Of a DNA stretch of 64,000 bases, positions 36,755 through 48,762 are shown piece after piece; position 1 is the first letter of the stretch, and each line of letters starts with the position of its first letter. The translations under genes were made by a program, and so were the position numbers. Below the pieces are notes generated by a model. The model was not told the DNA's origin. It saw only the letters and a program-made list of their open reading frames with translations, and ran no database searches. The stretch covers positions 1-64,000 of the forward strand of contig CANNIA010000013.1 in the NCBI GenBank assembly GCA_947504705.1, written 5' to 3'. The stretch comes from Paracoccaceae bacterium (GTDB lineage Bacteria; Pseudomonadota; Alphaproteobacteria; Rhodobacterales; Rhodobacteraceae).

Positions 36755-36895
36755 AGTGCCATTCACTCCAGTGTTTGCCAGAGGATAGCCTGCCCCGTGC
36801 CATCCGGCCAGCCGTTTCGGCGCCCCTAAATTCGTTGATTGACCGGGCCAAAGGTGGTTAGCTTCTTTCCGTGAAATCGCGAAAGGAAAGCCAAA

Positions 36896-37321
36896 ATGCG
36901 CAAACTGCTCTTGTTGTCGACGGCCCTGACGCTTGGGGCGATCAACCCGGTTCTGGCGGGCGGGCCGGCGGTTGTCGTCGAAGAAGAAACCCCTGTCGTC
37001 GCGGCACAACCCGCGTCGTCGGGCGGGATGCTGATTCCGCTGCTTCTGATCGGGGTGGTCATTGCGGTTGCGGTATCGGGGGACGATTCCACGACCACAC
37101 TCAGCGACATCCGTCTGAAGGAAGATATCCGCCGGGTCGGCACCAACCGCCTGGGGCTTGGGGTCTATCAATACCGCTACAAAGGCTTTGAAGGCATCTA
37201 TGAGGGCGTGATGGCGCAAGAGGTCGAGATCATGCACCCCGGCGCGATCCGCGCGCTGCCTGAGGGCTATAAGGGCGTGGATTACGTGAAGCTGGGTCTT
37301 GAACTGCGGCGGGTCGCCTGA
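36896..37321 (+). CDS. Small exported protein with tail-fibre (S74-type) chaperone domain, copy 1
   Basis: This 141-residue protein has a signal peptide (about 1-21, cut after VLAGG), a short acidic linker, a hydrophobic segment (about 44-61, MLIPLLLIGVVIAVAV) and a C-terminal domain that matches the Peptidase_S74/endosialidase chaperone signature: SDIRLKEDI at the start, GLGVYQYRYKG, GVMAQEV and GYKGVDY. In phage tail fibres this domain trimerises and then cleaves itself off before the Ser-Asp. Here it may trimerise a membrane or periplasmic protein. AAAGGAAAG precedes ATG. It is a tandem duplicate of the next gene. Confidence 0.8.
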   Translation: MRKLLLLSTALTLGAINPVLAGGPAVVVEEETPVVAAQPASSGGMLIPLLLIGVVIAVAVSGDDSTTTLSDIRLKEDIRRVGTNRLGLGVYQYRYKGFEGIYEGVMAQEVEIMHPGAIRALPEGYKGVDYVKLGLELRRVA

Positions 37322-37348
37322 GGCATTGGATAAAGGAAAGGAAACCAC

Positions 37349-37777
37349 ATGCGGAAACTGTTTTTGTTGTCGACGGCCCTGACGCTTGGGGCGATCAACC
37401 CGGTTCTGGCTGGCGGGCCGGCGGTTGTCGTCGAAGAAGAAACCCCTGTCGTAGAGGCGAAACCCACGTCGTCGGGTGGGATGCTCCTGCCTTTGCTCCT
37501 GATTGGAGTGGTGATCGCGGTGGCCGTATCGGGTGGGAACGATTCTCCGCCGATAGCAAGTGATATCCGCCTGAAGGAAGATATCCGCAGGGTGGGCACC
37601 AACCGCCTGGGGCTTGGGGTCTATCAATACCGCTACAAAGGCTTTGAAGGCATCTATGAGGGCGTGATGGCGCAAGAGGTCGAGATCATGCACCCCGGCG
37701 CGATCCGCGCGCTGCCTGAGGGCTATAAGGGCGTTGATTATGGCAAGCTTGGACTGGAGCTGCGCCGCGTCGCCTGA
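37349..37777 (+). CDS. Small exported protein with tail-fibre (S74-type) chaperone domain, copy 2
   Basis: This 142-residue paralogue begins 27 bp after copy 1 and has the same layout: signal peptide, linker, hydrophobic segment, S74-like domain (SDIRLKEDI ... GVMAQEVEI ... GYKGVDYG). A 140-bp block (37595-37734) is identical, base for base, to 37139-37278 in copy 1, while the linker and hydrophobic segment differ. That pattern fits a recent duplication or gene conversion with divergence of the middle. Confidence 0.8.
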   Translation: MRKLFLLSTALTLGAINPVLAGGPAVVVEEETPVVEAKPTSSGGMLLPLLLIGVVIAVAVSGGNDSPPIASDIRLKEDIRRVGTNRLGLGVYQYRYKGFEGIYEGVMAQEVEIMHPGAIRALPEGYKGVDYGKLGLELRRVA

Positions 37778-37800
37778 ATATCGGACTGAAAGAACGAAAG

Positions 37801-37833
37801 ACGGCGCGCGAGGAGATCGCGCGCCGTTTCTTT
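37801..37833. terminator. Strong terminator between the S74 genes and lon
   Basis: The 11-bp perfect stem ACGGCGCGCGA/TCGCGCGCCGT with loop GGAGA is followed by TTTCTTT on the plus strand. It lies between convergent genes; on the minus strand the following bases are T-rich as well (CTTTCGTTCTTTC), so it may serve lon too. Confidence 0.85.
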
Positions 37834-37842
37834 ATCGAAGGC

Positions 37843-40239
37843 TCAATGTGCCGTCTGCGCCGGAGCCGGACTTCCCAGCGCCCGTGCAGCAGCGGCGGCT
37901 TCTTCGGCGGCTTCATCCCATTCGACCGGCTCGGGCTGGCGGGTCAGAACCTGGGCCAGCACTTCGCGGACGTGGCTGACCGGGATGATCTTCAGGCCTT
38001 CCTTCACATTGTCCGGAATCTCTGCCAGATCCTTGGCGTTTTCTTCCGGGATGAAGACGGTCGTGATCCCCCCGCGCAGGGCGGCGAGCAGCTTTTCCTT
38101 AAGTCCCCCGATCGGCATCGCATTGCCGCGCAGGGAAACCTCACCCGTCATGGCGATGTCCTTGCGCACCGGAATCCCGGTCAGGACCGAGACGATGGAG
38201 GTGACCATCGCCAGACCAGCCGAGGGCCCGTCTTTCGGCGTCGCGCCGTCGGGAACGTGGACGTGGATGTCCATCGTCTCAAACTTGGGCGGCTTGACCC
38301 CGATCTGCGGGCTGATCGAGCGGACATAGCTTGCCGCCGCTTCGATCGACTCCTTCATCACGTCGCCCAGCTTGCCGGTGGTCTTCATCCGTCCCTTGCC
38401 CGGCAGGCGCAAAGCTTCGATCTGCAGAAGGTCGCCACCGACGCTGGTCCAGGCCAGACCGGTCACCACACCGACCTGATCCTCTTTCTCGGCCAAGCCA
38501 TAGCGGTGGCGCTGCACGCCAAGGTATTCCTCGACCTTGGCGATATCGACATCAACCTTCTCGGTCTTGCCTTTCAGGATTTCGGTCACGGCCTTGCGCG
38601 CCAGTTTGGCAATTTCGCGCTCCAGGCTCCGCACGCCGGCTTCGCGGGTATAGTAGCGGATGACATGGGTCAGTGCGGCGTCCGAGATGCTGAACTCGCC
38701 CTTCTTCAGACCGTTCGCGGTGATCTGCTTTTGCAGCAGATGACCCTTGGCGATCTCGCGCTTTTCATCCTCGGTATAGCCGGCCAGCGGGATGATCTCC
38801 ATCCGGTCCATCAAGGGGCCCGGCATATTGTAGCTGTTGGCCGTGGTGATGAACATGACGTTCGAGAGGTCATATTCGACCTCAAGATAGTGGTCCGAGA
38901 AGGTGGAGTTCTGTTCCGGGTCCAGCACCTCAAGCAGGGCAGACGCAGGGTCGCCGCGGAAATCCTGGCCCATCTTGTCGATTTCATCCAACAGGATCAG
39001 CGGGTTGGTCGTCTTGGCCTTCTTCAGGCTTTGGATGATCTTGCCCGGCATCGAGCCGATATAGGTGCGCCGGTGACCGCGGATTTCGGATTCGTCGCGC
39101 ACGCCGCCAAGGCTGATGCGGATGAATTCACGCCCGGTGGCCTTGGCGACCGACCGGCCAAGCGAGGTCTTGCCCACGCCCGGAGGGCCGACGAGGCAGA
39201 GGATCGGGCCTTTCAGCTTGGTCGAGCGGGCCTGCACCGCCAGATATTCGACGATGCGTTCCTTGACCTTTTCAAGCGCGTAATGGTCAGCGTCCAGCAC
39301 CTTTTGCGCCGCGCCCAGATCCTTTTTCACACGGGATTTAACACCCCACGGCACGCCCAGAAGCCAGTCAAGGTAGTTGCGGACCACTGTGGCCTCGGCC
39401 GACATCGGGGACATCGTCTTCAGCTTCTTCAGCTCGGCATCGGCCTTTTCGCGCGCTTCTTTGGAAAGTGCGGTCTTTCGGATCCGCTCTTCCAACTCGG
39501 TGATCTCGTTCTGGCCTTCCTCACCGTCGCCCAACTCTCTCTGAATGGCCTTCATCTGCTCGTTCAGATAGTATTCGCGCTGGGTCTTCTCCATCTGGGT
39601 TTTCACCCGGGATTTGATCTTCTTTTCCACCTGCAGGACGGACAATTCCCCCTGCATGTGGCCATAGATCTTTTCCAGACGCTCAGCGACATCCAGCGTT
39701 TCCAGGATCGCCTGCTTCTGCACCACGTCGATACCAAGATGCCCGGCCACAAGGTCAGCCAGACGCGCGGGTTCGCGGGTGTCGGAAACTGCGGCAAGGG
39801 CCTCTTCCGGGATGTTCTTCTTGACCTTGGAATAGCGTTCGAATTCTTCGCTGACCGCGCGGACCAGCGCCTCGACCGAGGTTTCATCCCCGTCGGTTTC
39901 CTCCAAAGGCTCAACCGTCGCTTCAAAGAACGAGGGGTTCTCGATGAAACCGGTGATCCGGACGCGGGCCTTGCCTTCGACCAGCACTTTCACCGTACCG
40001 TCGGGCAGTTTCAGCAATTGCAGCACATTGGCCAGAACCCCGGTGCGGAAAATGCCATCGGCGTCCGGGTCATCGGCGGTGGGGTCCTTTTGCGAGGAAA
40101 GAAGGATCTGCTTGTCGTCCTGCATCACCTCTTCAAGCGCGCGAACCGATTTCTCGCGGCCGACGAACAGCGGCACGATCATGTGGGGGAACACCACGAT
40201 GTCGCGCAGGGGCAGGACAGGATAGCTTTGCGTGTTCAT
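37843..40239 (-). CDS. lon: Lon protease (endopeptidase La)
   Basis: This 798-residue cytoplasmic ATP-dependent protease degrades misfolded and regulatory proteins. It has the N-terminal substrate domain ([23 protein letters not shown]), the AAA+ module with Walker [14 protein letters not shown] (about 353), ILLDEIDKM as Walker B, and the Ser-Lys protease domain with catalytic serine in [11 protein letters not shown] (about 676) and lysine in [11 protein letters not shown] (about 719). A CTTGAA element about 100 bp upstream could belong to a heat-shock promoter. Confidence 0.97.
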   Translation of the reverse strand: MNTQSYPVLPLRDIVVFPHMIVPLFVGREKSVRALEEVMQDDKQILLSSQKDPTADDPDADGIFRTGVLANVLQLLKLPDGTVKVLVEGKARVRITGFIENPSFFEATVEPLEETDGDETSVEALVRAVSEEFERYSKVKKNIPEEALAAVSDTREPARLADLVAGHLGIDVVQKQAILETLDVAERLEKIYGHMQGELSVLQVEKKIKSRVKTQMEKTQREYYLNEQMKAIQRELGDGEEGQNEITELEERIRKTALSKEAREKADAELKKLKTMSPMSAEATVVRNYLDWLLGVPWGVKSRVKKDLGAAQKVLDADHYALEKVKERIVEYLAVQARSTKLKGPILCLVGPPGVGKTSLGRSVAKATGREFIRISLGGVRDESEIRGHRRTYIGSMPGKIIQSLKKAKTTNPLILLDEIDKMGQDFRGDPASALLEVLDPEQNSTFSDHYLEVEYDLSNVMFITTANSYNMPGPLMDRMEIIPLAGYTEDEKREIAKGHLLQKQITANGLKKGEFSISDAALTHVIRYYTREAGVRSLEREIAKLARKAVTEILKGKTEKVDVDIAKVEEYLGVQRHRYGLAEKEDQVGVVTGLAWTSVGGDLLQIEALRLPGKGRMKTTGKLGDVMKESIEAAASYVRSISPQIGVKPPKFETMDIHVHVPDGATPKDGPSAGLAMVTSIVSVLTGIPVRKDIAMTGEVSLRGNAMPIGGLKEKLLAALRGGITTVFIPEENAKDLAEIPDNVKEGLKIIPVSHVREVLAQVLTRQPEPVEWDEAAEEAAAAARALGSPAPAQTAH

Positions 40240-40321
40240 GTGTCTACTTTCGCTTGCAGCAACGTGGCTGGGCCCCGACCATCGGCAACCCTGCCCGCTC
40301 CGCCTTCAGATGTGTTAACTT

Positions 40322-40346
40322 GTGGTGTCCCGGCTGGAGATTCAAG
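40322..40346 (-). promoter_or_regulatory. Possible sigma-32 type promoter of lon
   Basis: On the minus strand CTTGAA (40341-40346) is followed after 13 bases by CACCAC, a partial match to the heat-shock -10 (CCCCAT type). It lies about 85-107 bp upstream of lon, whose family is commonly under RpoH control. The -10 match is poor. Confidence 0.3.
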
Positions 40347-40428
40347 TTCCTGCTTGGTTCGGCAGAATGAACCCACGCGTGCGCGGCTGCAAGGTCGGAA
40401 TATGCCCGGCCGAGCAGCCCAAGTGAGG

Positions 40429-42318
<1,890 letters not shown>

Positions 42319-42321
42319 GCT

Positions 42322-43521
42322 ATGAAGCGTCAGTATCTTGCCCTTGGGTTTGTATCTTTGGTTGCCTTAACCCTGCAGGCCCAACCCGGCCTTGCCGATG
42401 AGGCTGCCGCAGCCGAGGCGACCGAAACGCCCGAGGCCTCCACCCTGCCCGCGATCAGCGTGGTCACGGTGGGCAAGCAGATGCTTTCCGACCGGATCAT
42501 CGCTTCGGGGCTGATTGCCGCCGTCGAAGAGGTGCAGGTTGTGCCCCTGATCGAGGGCCAACCGATTGAGACGCTGTTGACCGATGTCGGCGACCGGGTT
42601 GAGGCAGGGGCGGTGCTGGCCCGCCTTTCCACCTCGACGCTGGAGTTGCAGACGGCCGAGGCTGTGGCAGGTGTCGCTTCGGCCGAGGCCGCGATTGCGC
42701 AGGTCAATGCCCAGATGGTCGAAGCCGAAGCCGGTGCCGCACAGGCCGAGCGGGAAATGACACGGGCGACCACGTTGAAGGAACAGGGATCCGCGCCGCA
42801 GTCGATCTTGGACGCCGCCAATTCGGCCAAGATCGCCGCCGATGCCCGGGTGCTGCAGGCGACCGAGGGGCTGAAAGCCGCCGAAGCCCAGCTTGCGTTG
42901 GCCAAGGCGCGCCTTGAGACGGCCAAACTTTACCTTGGCCGGACCGAGGTAAAAGCCCCCGTCGCGGGCGAAGTTGTGGCCCGGAATGCCAAAGTTGGCG
43001 CCCTTGCCTCGGCCGCAGGTCAGCCGATGTTCACGATCACCCGCGACGGTGCGCTGGAACTGCGCGTCGATGTGGCCGAGGGTGATGTGACGCGGCTTGC
43101 CCCGGGCATGAAGGTGCGCATCCGTTCGGTCGGGATGACCGAACCGACCATGGGCACGGTTCGGCTGGTTGAACCTGTTATCGACCCGGTCACTCGCCTT
43201 GGCCGTGCCAGGATCAGCCTGGATGAGCCGGGTGCCTTGCGGTCAGGCATGTTCGCCGAAGCCGAGATTCTGATTGTCGAACGTCAGGGGCTTGCCGTGC
43301 CGGTCACCGCCATAGGGCGGTTGGACGGAGAAACCACGGTCATGCGGGTGCGCGACGGTGTGGTAGAGGTCGCCCTCGTGACGGTTGGCATCCGCGACGG
43401 CGGGTCTGTCGAGATCACCGAAGGTCTGGCCGAGGGCGATCTGGTGGTTGCCAAGTCCGGGGCCTTTGTCCGTAGTGGCGACCGGGTCAATCCGGTAGCC
43501 CTTGCTCAGCCCGCAAACTAA
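42322..43521 (+). CDS. RND efflux periplasmic adaptor (membrane fusion protein)
   Basis: This 399-residue HlyD/AcrA-type adaptor has an N-terminal signal peptide (about 1-25), a lipoyl-like half-motif (VQVVPLIEGQPIETLLTDVGDRVEAG region, about 75-97), a helical hairpin (about 105-205, alanine/glutamate-rich) and beta-barrel and membrane-proximal domains (VTRLAPGMKVRIRS...). It couples the inner-membrane pump to an outer-membrane channel. It lacks a lipobox. It starts 3 bp after the TetR gene. Confidence 0.9.
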   Translation: MKRQYLALGFVSLVALTLQAQPGLADEAAAAEATETPEASTLPAISVVTVGKQMLSDRIIASGLIAAVEEVQVVPLIEGQPIETLLTDVGDRVEAGAVLARLSTSTLELQTAEAVAGVASAEAAIAQVNAQMVEAEAGAAQAEREMTRATTLKEQGSAPQSILDAANSAKIAADARVLQATEGLKAAEAQLALAKARLETAKLYLGRTEVKAPVAGEVVARNAKVGALASAAGQPMFTITRDGALELRVDVAEGDVTRLAPGMKVRIRSVGMTEPTMGTVRLVEPVIDPVTRLGRARISLDEPGALRSGMFAEAEILIVERQGLAVPVTAIGRLDGETTVMRVRDGVVEVALVTVGIRDGGSVEITEGLAEGDLVVAKSGAFVRSGDRVNPVALAQPAN

Positions 43522-43532
43522 GGGGCCGCGCG

Positions 43533-46500
43533 ATGAATTTCTCGGCTTGGTCGATCCGCAATCCCGTAGCACCCCTGCTGGCGTTCTTCCTTCTCGTGCT
43601 TCTGGGATGGCAAAGCTTTTACAGCCTGCCCATCACCAAATTCCCCAACATCGACGTGCCGATTGCTGCCGTAACGGTGGTGCAATCCGGCGCAGCCCCG
43701 GCGGAAATGGAAACGCAGATCACCAAAGAGATCGAGGATGCCGTCGCCGGGATCACCGGGGCCAAGCGGATCACCTCGACCGTGACCGACGGGCTTTCGA
43801 CGACGATCATCGAATTCCGCATGGAAGTGCCGACCGAAAAGGCGGTGCAAGACACCAAGGATGCCATCGACCGCATTCGGGGCGACTTGCCCGCTGGGAT
43901 CGAAGCCCCCATCGTTACGCGCATCGATGTCGAAAACGGCGCGATCATGACCTTTCGGGTCACCGCCCCCGGCATGACGCTGGAAGAGCTGAGCTGGTTT
44001 GTCGACGACACCGTCATCCGCGCCTTGCAAGGCAAGCCGGGGGTTGGCCGGGTTGACCGCATGGGCGGGGCGATGCGCGAAATCCGCATCGAGCTGGATC
44101 CGGTGCGGCTGGACAGTTTCGGCGTCACCGCCCAAGCCGTCAGCGCACAGCTTTCCGCGACCAACACCAATCTTGGTGCCGGCAAGTTCGAGCTTGGGAC
44201 CGGCGAGCAGGTGATCCGCACCTTGGGCGACACCGGCACGGTCGAAGCGCTTGCCGCCACCACCATCGCGCTGCCGTCAGGTCGGTTCGTCAAGCTTGCC
44301 GAACTGGGCGACGTCATCGACGGCTATGAAAAACCGCGCAGCTTTGCCCGCGTTGATGGCGAAGAGGCGGTTGCTTTCCAGATATTCCGCACGAAGGGGG
44401 CGTCCGAAGTCAGCGTCGCGGAAGTCGCGAATGCCGTGATTGATGATCTGCGCAAGGTGCATCCCGACGTCACCCTGACCAAGATCGACGACACGGTGTT
44501 CTATACCTACGGCAACTACACATCCGCGTTGAACACGCTGGTCGAAGGCTCGCTTCTTGCGGTATTCGTCGTGCTTTTGTTCCTGAAGAACTGGCGCGCT
44601 ACGCTGATTTCGGCGATTGCATTGCCGTTGTCGGCAGTTCCGACCTTTTACATCATGGAGCTTTTGGGCTTTTCGCTGAACCTTGTCAGCTTTCTTGCCC
44701 TGACCTTGGCCACCGGCATCCTTGTCGACGACGCCATTGTGGAAATCGAAAATATCGCGCGGCACATCCGCATGGGAAAAACCCCCTATCGCGCGGCTAT
44801 CGAGGCGGCGGATGAAATCGGCCTTGCCGTCATCGCGACCACCTTCACCATCGTTGCGGTCTTCATTCCGGTCAGCTTCATGCCCGGCATTCCGGGGCAG
44901 TATTTCATTCAGTTCGGCCTGACCGTCGCGGTGGCCGTCCTTTTCTCGCTGATGGTCGCGCGTCTGATCACGCCGATGATGGCCGCCTATTTCATGCGGG
45001 CGACTGAGATTACCCTGCCCCGCTGGCTGTCGCTGACCCTGCGCCTAGCTGTCGCCGGGATCGTCGGGTTTCTGACGCTTGGCTACGGGGTGATGGTGGC
45101 GGCGGGTGCGACGCTGGTGGCCTATCTTCTGTGGCCCTACCTGGTGCGGTTCCTGACCCAACCGCTTCAAGACGAACATGCCGACGGCGCGATCACACGG
45201 GGTTATATGTGGATCGTCAGGCATACGGCTGGCGGCAAGGTTCCGCTGATCCGCCTTCCGGGGCGCTACGCTACGCTGATCGTCGCGATCATGGTGGTCT
45301 ATGGCTCGATCCTGGCGATGGTCCAGATCCCCGGCAGCCTTTTCCCGCCCGAGGATGAAAGCAAGATCAAGGTCTCGGTCGAACTTCCGCCCGGCTCCTC
45401 GCTTGCCGACACTGCTACGACCACGGACGCGATGGCCGATGCAATCAAGGATATCGACGGGGTCAAATCGGTCGTGGTCATTGGCGGCACGACCCCGCTT
45501 GGCGAGCTTGACATCCGCCGCGCCAGCTTTTCCATCATTCTGGACCGGCTGGACAACGGGCTGGAGCGCAAGCTGATCGATCTTGGCCACCATCTGCCGC
45601 TGATCGGCAGCCTGATCCCCGACATCCCCTCAGAAGGTCGCCTGCGCCCGCAAGTCGAGATCGAGGCCGATGTTCTGGCCGCGCTGAAACCGATCCCGGA
45701 TGTGCGGGCCTACAAGCTGCCCGGCGGCGGCGGTCCCGGCGCACGGCCCTTCAGTTTTGACATCCTGTCCGGCAGTGAAACGGATCTTGCCATCGCCGTG
45801 CGCAAGATCGAGGCGGCCTTACAGAATGAACCCTCGCTGCAGAACGTCTGGGCCGAAACCGCCCTGCCCCGGCCGGAAATCCTGATCACCCCGCGCGCGG
45901 ATGAGGCGGCACGACTGGGCGTTACGGCGCAGCAGATCGCGGCTGCCGTCAGGGTGGCGACGATTGGCGATGTTCCGGCGGCGCTGGCCAAGCTGTCCAT
46001 CGACGACCGGCTGATCCCGATCCGGGTTGAGTTCGCCGAAAGCGCGCGCGACGATCTGGCCCGGATTTCGGCGATGAAACTGATGACGGCGGCTGGCCCA
46101 GTGCCGCTGTCGGCTGTGGCGACGGTTGAACTGGCCGAGGGCCCTTCGGTCGTCAAACGCCTGAACCGGCTGCGCGTTGCGACCTTGGGCGGTGACATCG
46201 CGCCGGGCTTTGTGCTGGATCAGGCGACCGCACGGTTTTACGAAATCCTGCCAACACTCGGCCTACCAGCTTCGGTCACGGTCACACCTTCCGGCGATGC
46301 CGAAGTCCAGGCAGAACTGCAGTCGAGCTTTGGCAACGCGATGGTCATGGGCGTCCTTCTGATGATGTTCGTGCTGATCCTTCTGTTCCACTCGGTCCTG
46401 CAACCCCTGACCATCGTCTTCTCGCTCCTCCTGTCGGTCGGCGGGGTCGCGGCGGCGCTGATCATCACGCAGAACCCGCTGTCGATGCCGGTCCTGATCG

Positions 46501-46970
46501 GAATTCTGATGTTGATGGGGATCGTCGCAAAGAACGCGATCCTGCTGATAGATTTCGCCATCGAGATGCGAGTGCGCGGCATGGACCGGATCGCCGCTGT
46601 CATCGAAGCTGGGCACAAGCGGGCACGGCCCATCGTGATGACATCCATCGCCATGTCGGCGGGGATGCTGCCCTCGGCCCTTGGTGTCGGCGAGGGCGGG
46701 TCGTTCCGTGCGCCAATGGCGATTGCGGTGATGGGCGGGATTATCGTCTCGACCGGGCTGAGCCTGATCGTGGTGCCTGCGGCCTATCTGGTGATGGACG
46801 ACGTGTCGCGCTCTTTCATGTGGATCTTCGGCCACATCTTCGCCGAAAAGGAACCCGAACCAGAAGCGCCCCCCGCGGCGGAACTGGCGGGAAGGATCGA
46901 CGGCTTGCGCCAAAACCTTGTGCTGATCAACGGCAGGCTTGGCGCTGTTGAAAGCCGGGCCAAGGCCTAA
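43533..46970 (+). CDS. RND-family inner-membrane efflux transporter
   Basis: This 1145-residue proton-driven pump of the AcrB/MexB/MdtBC type has 12 transmembrane helices and two large periplasmic loops. The N-terminus (IRNPVAPLLAFFLLVLLGW) is typical. Proton-relay aspartates are in GILVDDAIVEIENI and the partner lysine in GIVAKNAILLIDF. It follows the adaptor by 11 bp. The C-terminal extension after about 1095 is charged and cytoplasmic. No outer-membrane TolC gene is adjacent, so it must share one from elsewhere. Substrates are unknown. Confidence 0.93.
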   Translation: MNFSAWSIRNPVAPLLAFFLLVLLGWQSFYSLPITKFPNIDVPIAAVTVVQSGAAPAEMETQITKEIEDAVAGITGAKRITSTVTDGLSTTIIEFRMEVPTEKAVQDTKDAIDRIRGDLPAGIEAPIVTRIDVENGAIMTFRVTAPGMTLEELSWFVDDTVIRALQGKPGVGRVDRMGGAMREIRIELDPVRLDSFGVTAQAVSAQLSATNTNLGAGKFELGTGEQVIRTLGDTGTVEALAATTIALPSGRFVKLAELGDVIDGYEKPRSFARVDGEEAVAFQIFRTKGASEVSVAEVANAVIDDLRKVHPDVTLTKIDDTVFYTYGNYTSALNTLVEGSLLAVFVVLLFLKNWRATLISAIALPLSAVPTFYIMELLGFSLNLVSFLALTLATGILVDDAIVEIENIARHIRMGKTPYRAAIEAADEIGLAVIATTFTIVAVFIPVSFMPGIPGQYFIQFGLTVAVAVLFSLMVARLITPMMAAYFMRATEITLPRWLSLTLRLAVAGIVGFLTLGYGVMVAAGATLVAYLLWPYLVRFLTQPLQDEHADGAITRGYMWIVRHTAGGKVPLIRLPGRYATLIVAIMVVYGSILAMVQIPGSLFPPEDESKIKVSVELPPGSSLADTATTTDAMADAIKDIDGVKSVVVIGGTTPLGELDIRRASFSIILDRLDNGLERKLIDLGHHLPLIGSLIPDIPSEGRLRPQVEIEADVLAALKPIPDVRAYKLPGGGGPGARPFSFDILSGSETDLAIAVRKIEAALQNEPSLQNVWAETALPRPEILITPRADEAARLGVTAQQIAAAVRVATIGDVPAALAKLSIDDRLIPIRVEFAESARDDLARISAMKLMTAAGPVPLSAVATVELAEGPSVVKRLNRLRVATLGGDIAPGFVLDQATARFYEILPTLGLPASVTVTPSGDAEVQAELQSSFGNAMVMGVLLMMFVLILLFHSVLQPLTIVFSLLLSVGGVAAALIITQNPLSMPVLIGILMLMGIVAKNAILLIDFAIEMRVRGMDRIAAVIEAGHKRARPIVMTSIAMSAGMLPSALGVGEGGSFRAPMAIAVMGGIIVSTGLSLIVVPAAYLVMDDVSRSFMWIFGHIFAEKEPEPEAPPAAELAGRIDGLRQNLVLINGRLGAVESRAKA

Positions 46971-46973
46971 ACC

Positions 46974-48665
46974 TTAAGTCGGCGGCAGAACCCCGGGCCA
47001 GAGCCGTTCCGCTTCGGCCCGGGAATAGCGCCCCAGCGCCACGTCACGGGCAAGGCTTGCCGGATCGCGTCTTGCCGGGTCGCCATAACCCCCGCCACCC
47101 GGTGTGCGGACCCGCACCCGGTCGCCCGGCTTTAGCGCAATGTCCTGCGCCTTGGACAGATGCTCGGGCACCATGACCACGCTATCACGTGTCACCTCCA
47201 CCCGGTTCACCGCCCCATCACCGCCCCCCAACGCGCCCTGAGGCCCGGTGCGGCCATGGTCCATCACGAAACTCGCCCGCGCTTCGCCGCGCAGAAGCTC
47301 GATTTCGTAGTCGAGGCCCAACCCACCCCGATACTCCCCCGCCCCGCCCGACCCTTCGTGCAGGGCATAATGGCAGTAAAGCACCGGATATGTCTGCTCC
47401 ATGATTTCGACCGGCGGAGCCTTGGAAATGCCAATTGTCGAACACCCGTTCGCAATCCCGTCGCCGCCCGCAAAGCCGCCATAGCCGCCGCCAGAAATCT
47501 GGTACATGACAAAATCACGGCCCTTCTCCGGGTCATTGCCGCCAAGGCCAAAGTTGCCCGAGGTGCCAGCCGGAGCCGCAGTCACCCGATCCGGCACCGC
47601 CTGCACCAAAGCGGCAAACACAGCTTCGGCGATCCGCTGGCTGACTTCCGCCGCGCAGCCCGAAACCGGGCGCGGATAGGCGGCGTCGAGGAAGGTGCCT
47701 TCGATCCCGGTGACATGCAGGGGTTCAAAAGCGCCCGCAGAAATCGGGACATCGGGGAAGATGTGCCGCATCGCAAGGTAGACCGATGACAGGGTCGTCG
47801 CCCGGACCGAGTTCATCGGACCCCGGCAAGGGTCCGAGGAGCCAGAAAAATCGAAGGTCAGGTCGTCGTCTTTGCGCGTGACGGTCAGGGCGATGGTCAG
47901 GGGTTCGTTCACCACCCCGTCGCTGTCGATATAGGCGCGGGCCTGATAGGCACCTGCGGGAATAAGCCCAATCATCGCCCGCATCTGCCGGGCGGCAAGG
48001 CGGCGCATTTCGGCGATGGCCTCGGTCACCGTGGCATCGCCATAGCGGTCCAGAAGCCCCGCCAACCGGTCTGCGCCCACCATCAGGGCCGAGGCCTGCG
48101 CCTTAACATCGCCGATCCGTTGTTCGGATACCCGGATGTTGGAACAGATGATCTGGTAGATTTCCTGATCCAGCACGCCCTTCTTGAACAGCTTGACCGG
48201 CGGCAGGCGCAGGCCCTCCTGTTCGGCGCTGATCGCGGATGCCGAAAACCCCCCCGGCACCGCACCCCCGGTGTCGGGCCAATGGCCGGTGTTGGAAAGC
48301 CAGCAGAAGATCTCGCCACAGCGCCAGACGGGCATGGCGAAGCGCACGTCCATCAGATGCGTGCCTCCCAGATAGGGGTCGTTGACGATGTAGATATCGC
48401 CCGGTTCCGGTGCGGCAGTTATCCCGTCGCGGATACGTTCCAGAATCGTCCGAGTGGAAAACTGCATGACACCGACAAAGACCGGCAGGCCTTTAGCGCC
48501 TTGCGCGATCAGGCTGCCATCCGTGGCAGAGTAAATGCCGTCCGACCGGTCGTCGGCCTCGGCGATCACGGGGGAGAAAGCGGCGCGCGAAAAGGTCAGG
48601 TCCATCTCGTCGCAGACCTGCTGCAGGCCCGCTTGGATGACAGCAAGGGTGACGGGGTCGATCAT
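46974..48665 (-). CDS. hyuB: Hydantoinase B/oxoprolinase-family protein
   Basis: This 563-residue subunit pairs with HyuA in ATP-dependent hydrolysis of cyclic amides (5-oxoproline, hydantoins, related lactams). Family marks include the opening DPVTLAVIQAGLQQVCDEMD, the SPVIAEADDRSDG region, YIVNDPYLGGTHLMD, and the late GGGGYGDP. A GGAGGAG site precedes ATG 48665. It is the last gene of the long minus-strand series and its stop is 3 bp from that of the convergent RND gene. Confidence 0.9.
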   Translation of the reverse strand: MIDPVTLAVIQAGLQQVCDEMDLTFSRAAFSPVIAEADDRSDGIYSATDGSLIAQGAKGLPVFVGVMQFSTRTILERIRDGITAAPEPGDIYIVNDPYLGGTHLMDVRFAMPVWRCGEIFCWLSNTGHWPDTGGAVPGGFSASAISAEQEGLRLPPVKLFKKGVLDQEIYQIICSNIRVSEQRIGDVKAQASALMVGADRLAGLLDRYGDATVTEAIAEMRRLAARQMRAMIGLIPAGAYQARAYIDSDGVVNEPLTIALTVTRKDDDLTFDFSGSSDPCRGPMNSVRATTLSSVYLAMRHIFPDVPISAGAFEPLHVTGIEGTFLDAAYPRPVSGCAAEVSQRIAEAVFAALVQAVPDRVTAAPAGTSGNFGLGGNDPEKGRDFVMYQISGGGYGGFAGGDGIANGCSTIGISKAPPVEIMEQTYPVLYCHYALHEGSGGAGEYRGGLGLDYEIELLRGEARASFVMDHGRTGPQGALGGGDGAVNRVEVTRDSVVMVPEHLSKAQDIALKPGDRVRVRTPGGGGYGDPARRDPASLARDVALGRYSRAEAERLWPGVLPPT

Positions 48666-48762
48666 GCGGGTCTCCTCCAGCCGCTCGGCGCGGCGCGGGT
48701 GCTTGCTTCTCGCTGGGGCGCGTCAGCGATGAGCGCCCGCACGGGAGCGAAGAGCGACCCGG

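Noticed and set aside
36755-37693. Long upstream extension of the HU-like gene
   Set aside because: It lies antisense to both S74-domain genes and repeats because those genes are duplicated; the HU-like part begins at 36754.
36896-37777. Prophage remnant suggested by the tail-fibre chaperone domain
   Set aside because: No integrase, capsid, tail or lysis genes are nearby, and the proteins have signal peptides and a hydrophobic segment.
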